The notes under the pieces: generated by a model
The model's input: only the letters and a program-made list of their open reading frames with translations
What the model was told of the DNA's origin: nothing
Databases searched by the model: none
Source: Streptomyces sp. TLI_053
GTDB taxonomy: Bacteria; Actinomycetota; Actinomycetes; Streptomycetales; Streptomycetaceae
Length of the DNA: 64,000 nucleotides
Direction of reading: 5' to 3'
Assembly (NCBI RefSeq): GCF_900105395.1
Contig: NZ_LT629775.1
Location: 4,486,001 to 4,550,000, forward strand
Position numbers and translations under genes: made by a program
In this document: positions 32,875-40,260 of the stretch, in pieces
Position numbering within the stretch: the stretch's first letter is position 1
Layout of the letters: every line of letters begins with the position of its first letter

Positions 32875-34092
32875 TCAGCCCGCCGTGACCGGGCCGAGGT
32901 GGGCGAGCAACGGTGCCGCGCCGTCCTCGGTGGCGATGGCGCGGGCGAGGTCGGCGGCGCGGCGGCCGTAGGAGGGGTCGGTGAGGCTGTCCGTGATCGC
33001 GGTGGCGAGGGCCTCGGCGGTGAGGTCCGCGAAGGGCAGCGCCCGGGGCGCGACGCCCAGCTCGCACAGCCGGGCCGCCCAGAACGGCTGGTCGGCCATG
33101 ACGGGGACGGGCACGGCGGGCACGCCGGCCCGCAGTGCGGCGGCCGTGGTGCCCGCCCCGGCGTGGTGGACGACGGCGGCGGTGCGCGGGAACAGCCAGT
33201 CGTGCGGCACGTCGCCGACGGCCAGGATGTCGGTACCGAAGGCGTCCAGGTCGGCCCAGCCGGCCTGCACCACCGCCCGCACACCGGCCCGCTCCACGGC
33301 TCCGGCCACCAGTTCGCCGAGCCGCTCGCCCTCCCCCACCGCCATGCTGCCGAAGCCGATGAACACCGGCGGCGGGCCCGCCCGGAGGAAGTCGACCAGC
33401 TCCGCCGGGGGCTGCCAGCCGTCCGGCCGGGCGGGCCACCAGTAGCCGGCCGCGCCGACCCAGGACGGCCAGTCCGCGGGGCGCGGCAGCACCGACGGGC
33501 TGAAGCCGTGGAACACCGGCCGGACACCGCTCCCCGCCGAGGGCGCCTCGGCAGGGAGCCCGAACCGCGCCCGCAAGCGGGTGGCGGCACCCTCGAAGAC
33601 CGCCTCCGCCCGCCGCACCACCTCCCGGCCCACGGCGAGATTGCCCTCCCGGTCCGCGCCCGCCTCACCGCGCGCGTTCGGCAACGAGAACTCCCCCGTC
33701 GGGACGGACGGTACGAGGTAGGTACCGATCACGGGGATGCCGAGCGCCTCCCCCGCCGCCCGGGCGAGCGGCGCCGGGCCGAACGCCGTGAGCAGCACAT
33801 CGACCCCGCCGCCCTCCACCGCCTCCGCCACCCCGTCGCCGACCCCGTCCGCGTACGCCCGCGTCAGCGCCCGGACCTCCTCCCGCGACCCCGCCCGGGC
33901 CCAGTCCCGGATCAGCCCCTGCGGATCCCCCGGCACCGCCCGGAACCCCAGCCCGCACCCCCCGACAAGCCCCGCGAACCCCGCATGCGCGGCCACCACG
34001 ACCTCGTGCCCCGCCTCCTGCAGCCTCCGCCCCAGCCCCGTGAAGGGCGCGACGTCTCCCCGTGAACCGGCGGTGATGATCAGAGCACGCAT
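32875..34092 (-). CDS. GT1-family (macrolide/UDP-type) glycosyltransferase
   Basis: The 405-residue protein has the GT-B fold hallmarks of natural-product glycosyltransferases. The N terminus is MRALIITAGSRGDVAPFTGL with the acceptor-side RGDV motif; GFGSMAVGEGERLGELV opens the C-terminal domain. The sugar-nucleotide box reads FPRTAAVVHHAGAGTTAAAL and continues with GVPAVPVPVMADQPFWA, including the conserved HHAGAGTT and the DQ pair. Length is normal for the family. ATG 34092 follows GGGGGAGAA. It would attach a sugar to a small molecule; the acceptor is unknown. It lies at the right edge of the accessory island, close to the second biosynthetic cluster, so it might glycosylate that product, but it is separated from it by inverted repeats. 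Confidence 0.85.
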   Translation of the reverse strand: MRALIITAGSRGDVAPFTGLGRRLQEAGHEVVVAAHAGFAGLVGGCGLGFRAVPGDPQGLIRDWARAGSREEVRALTRAYADGVGDGVAEAVEGGGVDVLLTAFGPAPLARAAGEALGIPVIGTYLVPSVPTGEFSLPNARGEAGADREGNLAVGREVVRRAEAVFEGAATRLRARFGLPAEAPSAGSGVRPVFHGFSPSVLPRPADWPSWVGAAGYWWPARPDGWQPPAELVDFLRAGPPPVFIGFGSMAVGEGERLGELVAGAVERAGVRAVVQAGWADLDAFGTDILAVGDVPHDWLFPRTAAVVHHAGAGTTAAALRAGVPAVPVPVMADQPFWAARLCELGVAPRALPFADLTAEALATAITDSLTDPSYGRRAADLARAIATEDGAAPLLAHLGPVTAG

Positions 34093-34477
34093 GCGCCCGA
34101 TTCTCCCCCGGCCACCACGATCCCCGCCGGTGAATCCCGCTGAGCACCCGGAGTGGGAAGTCGGACCGGCCGACTCCTTACTCCGCCCGACAGCCCGCCG
34201 TCCCCACTCCCGCGAACTCCGATCACCCGGTGACTCCCACGCAGGAAGTCGACCGGGTCGACTTCCTGCGCCGACGGTCCGTTCCCTCCGTATAGAGCCC
34301 CTATAGCGGGCCCCCGGAGACTCCTTGCACACCTCACGTGCGAGCGTGCGGGCCGCCCGCCTCGCCTCCGCGCATCCGGGGCCTTCCCTTCCGCCGCTCC
34401 TCCCGTGCGGGGACGCGGCCGGACCGCGACGTGCCCGCACCCGCGCCCACCAGCCTCAAATGATCGGGGAACCGGCC
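34093..34477. promoter_or_regulatory. Intergenic region at right edge of the island with two GAAGTC-type hairpins
   Basis: This 385-base stretch holds no gene. GAAGTC-N9-GACTCC lies at 34157-34177 inside a longer imperfect hairpin. A 29-base near-perfect palindrome with arms GCAGGAAGTCGACC (34241-34254) and GGTCGACTTCCTGC (34256-34269) follows. Both match the pair at 21925-22073 and occur in the same order. Further on, TATAG-AGCCC-CTATA (34291-34305) may contain a -10 element for the MbtH-like gene. Confidence 0.6.
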
Positions 34478-34711
34478 ATGGCCGAGCTGAACGTCGACCC
34501 GCAGTCGCAGACCCACCTGGTCGTCCTCAACGACGAGGAGCAGTACTCGATCTGGTGGGCCGACCGCCCCCTGCCCGCGGGCTGGCGCCGGGAGGGCACG
34601 GCCGGCACCCAGGAGCAGTGCCTCGCCCGGATCGGCGAGGTGTGGACCGACATGCGCCCACTGAGCCTGCGCAGGCACATGGACACCAACACTTCCGCCG
34701 CCGCGAACTGA
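34478..34711 (+). CDS. MbtH-like protein
   Basis: The 77-residue protein has the MbtH signatures in order: HLVVLNDEEQYSIWW, PLPAGWRREGTAG, and EVWTDMRPLSLRRHM. MbtH-like proteins bind and activate or stabilise NRPS adenylation domains. The only adenylation domain in the window is in the PTM synthase 16 kb away; the adjacent cluster has no NRPS. It may serve that synthase, or another NRPS elsewhere on the chromosome. PTM systems are not generally known to need one. ATG 34478 follows GGGGAACCGGCC; an in-frame ATG at 34460 is possible. It is the only plus-strand gene at this end of the second cluster. Confidence 0.88.
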   Translation: MAELNVDPQSQTHLVVLNDEEQYSIWWADRPLPAGWRREGTAGTQEQCLARIGEVWTDMRPLSLRRHMDTNTSAAAN

Positions 34712-35066
34712 CGCGCACCCCACCGCCCCCCACCACCTCCGAAGTGGAGCAAGTCCCCGTGTCAGGATCGCGGCTCGAAGCGAGCACCCACGCACTCACC
34801 CGCCCGCACCCTCGCCGAGTCCGAGTCGACCGCCTGCGCCCTCTGCAACACCTGCCTGCGCGTCCACCACCCCGGCGCCCGTCCGGCCGGCCTCAGCGCC
34901 TCGGTCGCCCCGGGCACCGAGGGACTGCTCCTCGACCCGGACGGCCACAGGTCCGGCCGCCGGCCGCCGAGTGCCGAGCGCTGACCCCCGGCCGACGAGC
35001 ACCGACCGCTGGCCGCTGCCGCCGAGCACCGACCGCCCACTGCCGGCCGCCGCAGCACGGCGGGCG
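34712..35066. other. 355-base region without a supported gene
   Basis: One frame (34811-34981) reads plausibly, with a Cys-rich start (CALCNTCLRVHHPGARPAG), but it has no start codon after the MbtH stop and no recognised family. It could be a fragment of a lost gene. The remainder is GC-rich spacer with repeated CCGACCGC/CCGAGCAC units. No promoter or terminator is evident. Confidence 0.4.
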
Positions 35067-35759
35067 TCAGCCCAGGCTGTGCCGCAGCCGGTGGCCCACG
35101 GCCGTACCGCCCCCGGCCAGCGCCACCGCGGCGGCGTGCCGGGGCCCCGCCGGCACGTCGCTGACGGCCCAGCCGGCCGGGCGCCGGGCCGGATCGGCGG
35201 TGCCGAGGTAGTCGGCGGCGGGCGGGCGCCCGAGCCCGATGCCGAGGCCCTTGAGATAGGCCTCCTTGCGGGTCCACAGCCGGGCGAACGCACCGGGGCG
35301 GTCCGCCGGACGGACGTCCGCCAGTTCGGCCCGCTCGGCCGGGTGCAGTGTCGTGGCGAGCACCTCCACGCTGTCGGCCGCGGGCAACGGCTCCACGTCC
35401 ACCCCGACGGGGGCACCGGCGAGGCCGATCAGCACCCGGCCGCCGCCGTGGGAGAGCGAGAAGTGCGGGGCTCCGGCCGGGACTCCGGCCAGCCGCGGCC
35501 GCCCGTGCGGTTCGCCGCAGCCGGGGCACGGCTCCCGACCGAAGGCCAGCTCCGCCGGGGCGAGCCCGAGTCGCCGGCCGAGGACGTGCCGCAGCGCGAC
35601 GTGCGCGGCCAGGTAGACGGCCCGGTCGGCATCCCGGACGAAGCGCCCGGCCCGCCGGTGCTCCTCCTCGTCGAGGCCGTCCAGCTCGGCCGGTCCCACC
35701 GGCACGGTGGCGGCCTCGAGCAGCCACAGCTCGACCACTCCCGGATCCTGCACGTTCAT
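35067..35759 (-). CDS. Sfp-type 4'-phosphopantetheinyl transferase
   Basis: The 230-residue protein has the Sfp-family motifs: HFSLSHGGGRVLIGLAGAPV, the Mg-binding VGVDVEPL, and FARLWTRKEAYLKGLGIGL. It transfers the phosphopantetheine arm of CoA to carrier-protein serines. It would activate the ACP of the adjacent synthase and possibly the ACP and PCP of the PTM synthase. A CPGCGEPHGRP segment, found in many actinobacterial Sfp-type enzymes, lies before the first motif. ATG 35759 follows GGGGGAGTGGGGACG. About 100 bases upstream is a 38-base inverted repeat made of two CTTTGCAAAG palindromes, a strong operator candidate. Confidence 0.9.
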   Translation of the reverse strand: MNVQDPGVVELWLLEAATVPVGPAELDGLDEEEHRRAGRFVRDADRAVYLAAHVALRHVLGRRLGLAPAELAFGREPCPGCGEPHGRPRLAGVPAGAPHFSLSHGGGRVLIGLAGAPVGVDVEPLPAADSVEVLATTLHPAERAELADVRPADRPGAFARLWTRKEAYLKGLGIGLGRPPAADYLGTADPARRPAGWAVSDVPAGPRHAAAVALAGGGTAVGHRLRHSLG

Positions 35760-35858
35760 CGTCCCCACTCCCCCCTGCACCGACCCCCGGTCGGCGCGCT
35801 GACCCCCGGCCGGAGCCCGGCCGGCCGCTTCCCGCTCCGGCGCGGGCCTCGTACGTGC

Positions 35859-35896
35859 GTGCACTTTGCAAAGCCCGTGGACTTTGCAAAGTGCAC
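35859..35896. promoter_or_regulatory. 38-base inverted repeat with two CTTTGCAAAG palindromes, candidate operator
   Basis: Arms GTGCACTTTGCAAAG (35859-35873) and CTTTGCAAAGTGCAC (35882-35896) are exact reverse complements around CCCGTGGA. Each arm holds the 10-bp palindrome CTTTGCAAAG, and the two palindrome centres are 18 bases apart. This is the arrangement expected for two regulator dimers binding side by side, upstream of the PPTase gene. No regulator gene is encoded nearby in the cluster. Confidence 0.65.
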
Positions 35897-36021
35897 TCGC
35901 CCGCACCCGCCCCGCACCCACCCGCGCCGCATGCCGACCGAACACCGGCCGAACGCTCACCGAACGCCGACGCGGGCGGCCCGGTAGCACCGGACCGCCC
36001 GCGTCGGTGTACCCGCGCGCG

Positions 36022-36507
36022 TCACCTGCCGACGCGCGCCTCGCGGAACGGGCCGGGGCTGCCGACCGGCGTGGCGACGGCCTCGCCGACGCCCTGCTCG
36101 CCCAGCTTGTCCAGCACCGACTCCAGCAGCTCGGTGTCGCAGTAGATGTGCAGCTCGGTGATCTTGCCCCACTTGATCCGCACCACGTGCACACCCTGGT
36201 TGGAGTACTTGTTGCCCTCGCGGTCGGTCAGGTGGTCGACCCACTCGGCGAAGGCGACGGTGTCCCAGGGCCAGCCCTTGGCGACGACCTTCTTCAGCTC
36301 GAAGCGCAGGTCGGGCATGACCTCGGCCAGCCGGTCGTACCACCGCTGGATCTGCTCGGCGGTGTCGCGGCCGCCCGACAACGCGTGCGCACCGGAGAAC
36401 CAGTGCTCCGCGTCGGGAGTGAACTGCCGCACGATGGCTGCATAGTTGCCGCGGTTGACGTCGGCGAACGAATTGCGGAGATTGCGCCGGACAATGGCGT
36501 GGTACAC
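36022..36507 (-). CDS. SnoaL-like/NTF2-fold polyketide-cyclase-type protein
   Basis: The 161-residue protein matches the SnoaL-like NTF2 fold: NRGNYAAIVRQFTPDAEHWFSG, then TAEQIQRWYDRLAEVMPDL, and VVRIKWGKITELHIYCDTELL. In polyketide pathways such proteins act as aldol cyclases or hydroxylation partners, while many others bind small ligands or have unknown function. The GTG start at 36507 follows GAGGTGGAAAC. It lies 57 bases after the MmpL gene in the same direction, so it probably belongs to the synthase operon. The extra C-terminal tail (about residues 130-161) is longer than in minimal SnoaL proteins. Catalytic residues cannot be assigned with confidence. Confidence 0.78.
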   Translation of the reverse strand: MYHAIVRRNLRNSFADVNRGNYAAIVRQFTPDAEHWFSGAHALSGGRDTAEQIQRWYDRLAEVMPDLRFELKKVVAKGWPWDTVAFAEWVDHLTDREGNKYSNQGVHVVRIKWGKITELHIYCDTELLESVLDKLGEQGVGEAVATPVGSPGPFREARVGR

Positions 36508-36564
36508 GTTTCCACCTCTGGTCGTAGCAAGGCCGGTCGATAGTGGTGACGGTGCGTCAAAACC

Positions 36565-38727
36565 TTACGACTTCTCGACGGCCAGCGGCGGTGCCCCGCC
36601 CTCACGGAGCCCGAATCGTTCGTACAGCCACCGGAGCGGAGCCGGGGCCCACCAGTTCCACTGGCCGAGCAGACGCATCAACGAGGGCACCAGCAGCGCC
36701 CGGACGATGGTGGCGTCCAACAGCACGCCCAGCGCGGTGCCGAGCCCGAGTTCCTTGATGAACACGATCTCGGAGGTGGCGAGCGCACCCAGGGCGACGC
36801 AGAACAGCACCGCCGCCGCGGTGACGACCCGGCCGGTGCGGCCCAGGCCCTGGGCGACGGACTCGGCCTCGCCGACCCCGGCGTCCCTGGCCTCCTTGAT
36901 CCGGGCGAGCAGGAACACGCCGTAGTCGGTGGAGAGTCCGAAGACCATCGCGAACAGCAGCACCGGCTGGGTGGCGTCCAGCGCGTTCTGCGCCTCGGTG
37001 CCGAACAGCCCGGCCCCGTGGCCCCACTGGAAGACGAAGACCAGGATGCCGAAGGTCGCGGCGAGGGTGAGCAGGTTCATCAGCACGGCCTTGAGCGGCA
37101 GCACCAGCGAGCCGGTCATCAGCAGCAGCACCAGCATGCTGGTGAGGAAGACGATCAGCGCGGCGGCCGGGAGCCGTCCGGTGAGGCTGTCCTCCAGGTC
37201 GACGAAGGTGGCGGTCTGGCCGCCGACCAGGACCTCGTCCGGGCCGGAGAGCGCCCGGACGTCCTTGACCAGGGTCTGGCTCTCCCCGCTGAGGCCGGGC
37301 TCCCGGGGGGTGACCTGGACCAGCCAGGTGTCCGCGTTCAGCGCCACCGCCGGGGTGGCGGCGGCCGCGCCGGGCAGCGCCGCGATCCGGTCGCGGAGCG
37401 CGTCCATCCGGGGCTGTGCGCCCGCCGTGTCGCCGCCGGCCGCGACCACGACCTGCACGGACTCCAGCGGGTCGGCCGGGAACTCGGCGCGCAGGGTGTC
37501 GGCGACCGAGCGGCTGCTCGTGCTGGTGGGCAGCGAGGCCGGACCGACGGTGGTGAAGGCGACCTTCAGGAACGGCAGTCCGAGCAGCACCAGCAGCGCG
37601 CCGGCGCCGATCGCGACCAGCGGGGCCCGTCGCATCACCCCCCGGGCCAGCGCGAACCAGCCGCCGTCGGTGTTCTCCGGCGCCTCCAGCGAGCGGCGGA
37701 ACCGGGCCGGGGCCAGGAAGTCGATGTGCCGGCCGAGCAGTCGCAGCATCGCGGGCAGCACCAGCAGCGCGACCAGCAGCGCCGAGGCGGAGACCAGCAG
37801 GCCGCCGACCGCCATCGAGTAGAGGAAGCGCTGGCGGAAGACGAACAGCGAGGCCATCGCGGCACTCACGGTGAGCGAGCTGAACAGGATGGTGCGGCCC
37901 GCGGTGTGCAGGGTGACCCGGATCGCCCGGTCGATGTCGGGCTCGACCGTCATCTCGCTGCGGAAGCGGGAGACGATCAGCAGGCTGTAGTCGATCGCGA
38001 GGCCGAGGCCGAGCGCGGTGACCAGGTTGAGCGAGAAGATCGACATCGGGGTGAACTGGTCGACCACCCGCAGCCCGAACAGGGTCAGCACGACGTTCAG
38101 GCCACCGATGACCAGCGGCAGCGCGGAGGCCACCAGGCTGCGGAAGATCCACAGCGAGAGCAGGAACAGCACCGGGAAGGCCAGCAGTTCGGCCCGCTCC
38201 AGGTCGTGCTGGACGGTGCTGACGACCTGGTTGCCGACCACCTCGCTGCCGCCGAGCTTGACCGCCGCGTCGCCGTCGAGCCGGTCGGACAGCCGGTCGA
38301 CGGCGTCCTGGTACTGGTCCTCCGCACTGTCCTTGAGCCGGCCGACCACGATCGTCCGCTGGCCGTCCCGGGAGACCAGGTTCCTGTCCTGGGTCCGGTA
38401 GTACGTCAGGACGTCCGCGAAGGTCGGGTCCCCGGCCATCAGCCCGGCGACCTTGTCGACCTCCTCCCGGGTACGGGGGTCGTCCACCGGGGCACCGGTG
38501 TCGACGAGGGCGATGATGCCGCCGTCGCTCTGGATGCCGGTGGCCGCGCCGATCCGGTCGTCCGCCCGGACGCTGCCCGACCCCGGGGTGACGAAGTCCG
38601 GGTTGCCGCCGGTCAGCGATGTGACGACGGGCGCGCCGATGAAGGCCGCCACCGCGGCCACCAGCACGGCGCACAGCACCATCACCCGGGCGTGCCGGTT
38701 CGCCAACCGTGCGATCAGGTCCATCAT
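36565..38727 (-). CDS. MMPL/RND-family membrane exporter
   Basis: The 720-residue protein has the MmpL layout: an N-terminal helix (MVLCAVLVAAVAAFIGAPVV), a first extracytoplasmic loop, a five-helix bundle with GLGLAIDYSLLIVSRFRSEM, then a second helix, a second large loop and a bundle containing GLSTDYGVFLLARIKEARDAG. The two DY-containing helices are the typical proton-relay sites of the family. MmpL proteins of actinomycetes export lipids and lipid-like secondary metabolites. The ATG (38727) overlaps the stop of the flavin monooxygenase gene, and GAGGAGCCACGC precedes it. Its place in the synthase operon suggests that it exports the product, which fits a lipid. Confidence 0.9.
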   Translation of the reverse strand: MMDLIARLANRHARVMVLCAVLVAAVAAFIGAPVVTSLTGGNPDFVTPGSGSVRADDRIGAATGIQSDGGIIALVDTGAPVDDPRTREEVDKVAGLMAGDPTFADVLTYYRTQDRNLVSRDGQRTIVVGRLKDSAEDQYQDAVDRLSDRLDGDAAVKLGGSEVVGNQVVSTVQHDLERAELLAFPVLFLLSLWIFRSLVASALPLVIGGLNVVLTLFGLRVVDQFTPMSIFSLNLVTALGLGLAIDYSLLIVSRFRSEMTVEPDIDRAIRVTLHTAGRTILFSSLTVSAAMASLFVFRQRFLYSMAVGGLLVSASALLVALLVLPAMLRLLGRHIDFLAPARFRRSLEAPENTDGGWFALARGVMRRAPLVAIGAGALLVLLGLPFLKVAFTTVGPASLPTSTSSRSVADTLRAEFPADPLESVQVVVAAGGDTAGAQPRMDALRDRIAALPGAAAATPAVALNADTWLVQVTPREPGLSGESQTLVKDVRALSGPDEVLVGGQTATFVDLEDSLTGRLPAAALIVFLTSMLVLLLMTGSLVLPLKAVLMNLLTLAATFGILVFVFQWGHGAGLFGTEAQNALDATQPVLLFAMVFGLSTDYGVFLLARIKEARDAGVGEAESVAQGLGRTGRVVTAAAVLFCVALGALATSEIVFIKELGLGTALGVLLDATIVRALLVPSLMRLLGQWNWWAPAPLRWLYERFGLREGGAPPLAVEKS

Positions 38728-40175
38728 GCGTGGCTCCTCAGCCGGGTCGCCGCCGGCAGGTCGGCCTGCTCCGCAGAGCCGGAACCGGAACCGGTGCCGG
38801 AACCGCCCGCCCCGCCCGCGGTGCCCCGGTTCCGCGCGGCGGGCGACGGGTCGGCGTTCATCCGGCGGACCAGCTTGCGCAGCAGGGCCCGGTAGGAGAA
38901 GTGCTCGACCTGGAGCCAGTGCCGCTCGGAGTCGTAGTACTGGATGCCGCCGTTCAGCTCGGCCGCCGCCATCGGCGTGGCCTTGGCCTGCTTGAACCAG
39001 GACGCCCGCCGCGGGTCGGTGCGCAGCAGGTGCAGGTAGCGGGCCATGAGCTGGGACTGGTAATCCATGATCGGCCAGTTGCCGGTGGAAGTCTGGAAGT
39101 AACCGATGACAAAAAGGTTGTCGTACTCGGGGTGGAAGGCGCTGAGATGCAATTGCGGAGTGCGCCCGTTCCAGTTCAAGTACTTGCGGTCGATGAACGG
39201 GAACTCGGTCATCCGGTAGCCGGTGGCGTAGACGATCACGTCGTACGCCTCCTCGCTCCCGTCGCTGAACTTCACCCGGTCCCCGCGCAGTTCGGCGATG
39301 TCCGGCTTCGCCCCGATATCACCGTGCCCCAAGTGGTAGAGGAGCGTCGAATTGATGACGAAATGCTCCTCCAGCAGCTTGTGCGACGGCTTCGGCAGTC
39401 CGTACTGCTCCGGCCGTCCGGCACTGTTCAGCCGCAGGAAGAGACTACCGAAGAAGCGCACCACCGGCCGGGGCATGCGCCATTTCAGGACGTTCTCGTA
39501 GAGCACGTCGGTGGGCATCCCGAACAGGTACTTCGGCCAGTAGTAGCAGCCCCGGCGGATGCTCAGCGAGGTGGACGCGGCGTTCTGGGAGGACTCCACC
39601 GCGATGTCGCAGCCGGAGGTGCCGCCGCCGACCACCAGCACCCGCTTGCCGCGCAGCGGCTCGGGGTCGCGGTACTCGCAGGAGTGCAGGATCTTCCCGT
39701 CGAAGGTGCCCGGGTATTCCGGGTACCGGGGGCTCCAGTTGTGGCCGTTGGCGATTACCACCCCGGCGTAGCGGCGGACTTCGCCGCCGTCGAGGGTGAC
39801 GAACCAGTCCGGCGAGCCGTCCCGGCGCTCGATCGACTCGACGGTGCGGTTGAACTCGACGTGTTCGTACACCCCGAAGTGCTCGGCGTAGGAGCGCAGA
39901 TAGGCGTGCGCGTGCTCCCGGCCGAGGTAGGTCGGGAAGTGCGCCGGGATCGGGAAGTCGTCGTACTGGATGTAGGGCTTGGACGTGATCAGGTGCACCG
40001 AGTCGTAGGCGGCGCTGTAGGTGTTGCCGCCGTACCAGTTGCCGCCCACGTCGTCGGCTCGCTCGATCACGTCGAACTCGATGCCGAACTCCCGCAGGTT
40101 CTTTCCGGCGGACAGCCCACCTGCCCCGGCGCCCACGACGCAATAGGCCTTCGACCGGTCAACGATCGTGGTCAA
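38724..40175 (-). CDS. Flavin-containing monooxygenase (class B FMO)
   Basis: The 483-residue protein has an FAD-binding motif (YCVVGAGAGGLSAGKNL), the GGNWYGGNTY segment, the FMO signature FDGKILHSCEYRD (FxGxxxHxxxY type) and a second Rossmann motif for NADPH (VLVVGGGTSGCDIAVESS), then IVYATGYR. Enzymes of this class hydroxylate N, S or C centres or perform Baeyer-Villiger reactions; the exact reaction is not readable. The TTG start at 40175 is chosen because AGGGGGATCCG precedes it; GTG 40214 is an alternative. The C-terminal tail (about residues 445-483) is a disordered Gly/Ser/Ala repeat. It follows the KR-DH' gene by 85 bases and overlaps the exporter gene. Confidence 0.87.
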   Translation of the reverse strand: MTTIVDRSKAYCVVGAGAGGLSAGKNLREFGIEFDVIERADDVGGNWYGGNTYSAAYDSVHLITSKPYIQYDDFPIPAHFPTYLGREHAHAYLRSYAEHFGVYEHVEFNRTVESIERRDGSPDWFVTLDGGEVRRYAGVVIANGHNWSPRYPEYPGTFDGKILHSCEYRDPEPLRGKRVLVVGGGTSGCDIAVESSQNAASTSLSIRRGCYYWPKYLFGMPTDVLYENVLKWRMPRPVVRFFGSLFLRLNSAGRPEQYGLPKPSHKLLEEHFVINSTLLYHLGHGDIGAKPDIAELRGDRVKFSDGSEEAYDVIVYATGYRMTEFPFIDRKYLNWNGRTPQLHLSAFHPEYDNLFVIGYFQTSTGNWPIMDYQSQLMARYLHLLRTDPRRASWFKQAKATPMAAAELNGGIQYYDSERHWLQVEHFSYRALLRKLVRRMNADPSPAARNRGTAGGAGGSGTGSGSGSAEQADLPAATRLRSHA

Positions 40176-40260
40176 CGGATCCCCCTGGTGGTGTCGTGCC
40201 GTGCCCCGGGGCACGGTGGATTGGTCGGGTACCGGACGGCCGGCCTCGGACCGTCCGGTG

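Noticed and set aside
34811..34981. Cys-containing frame between the MbtH-like and PPTase genes
   Set aside because: It has no start codon, no ribosome site and no family resemblance; kept only as a remark on the intergenic region.
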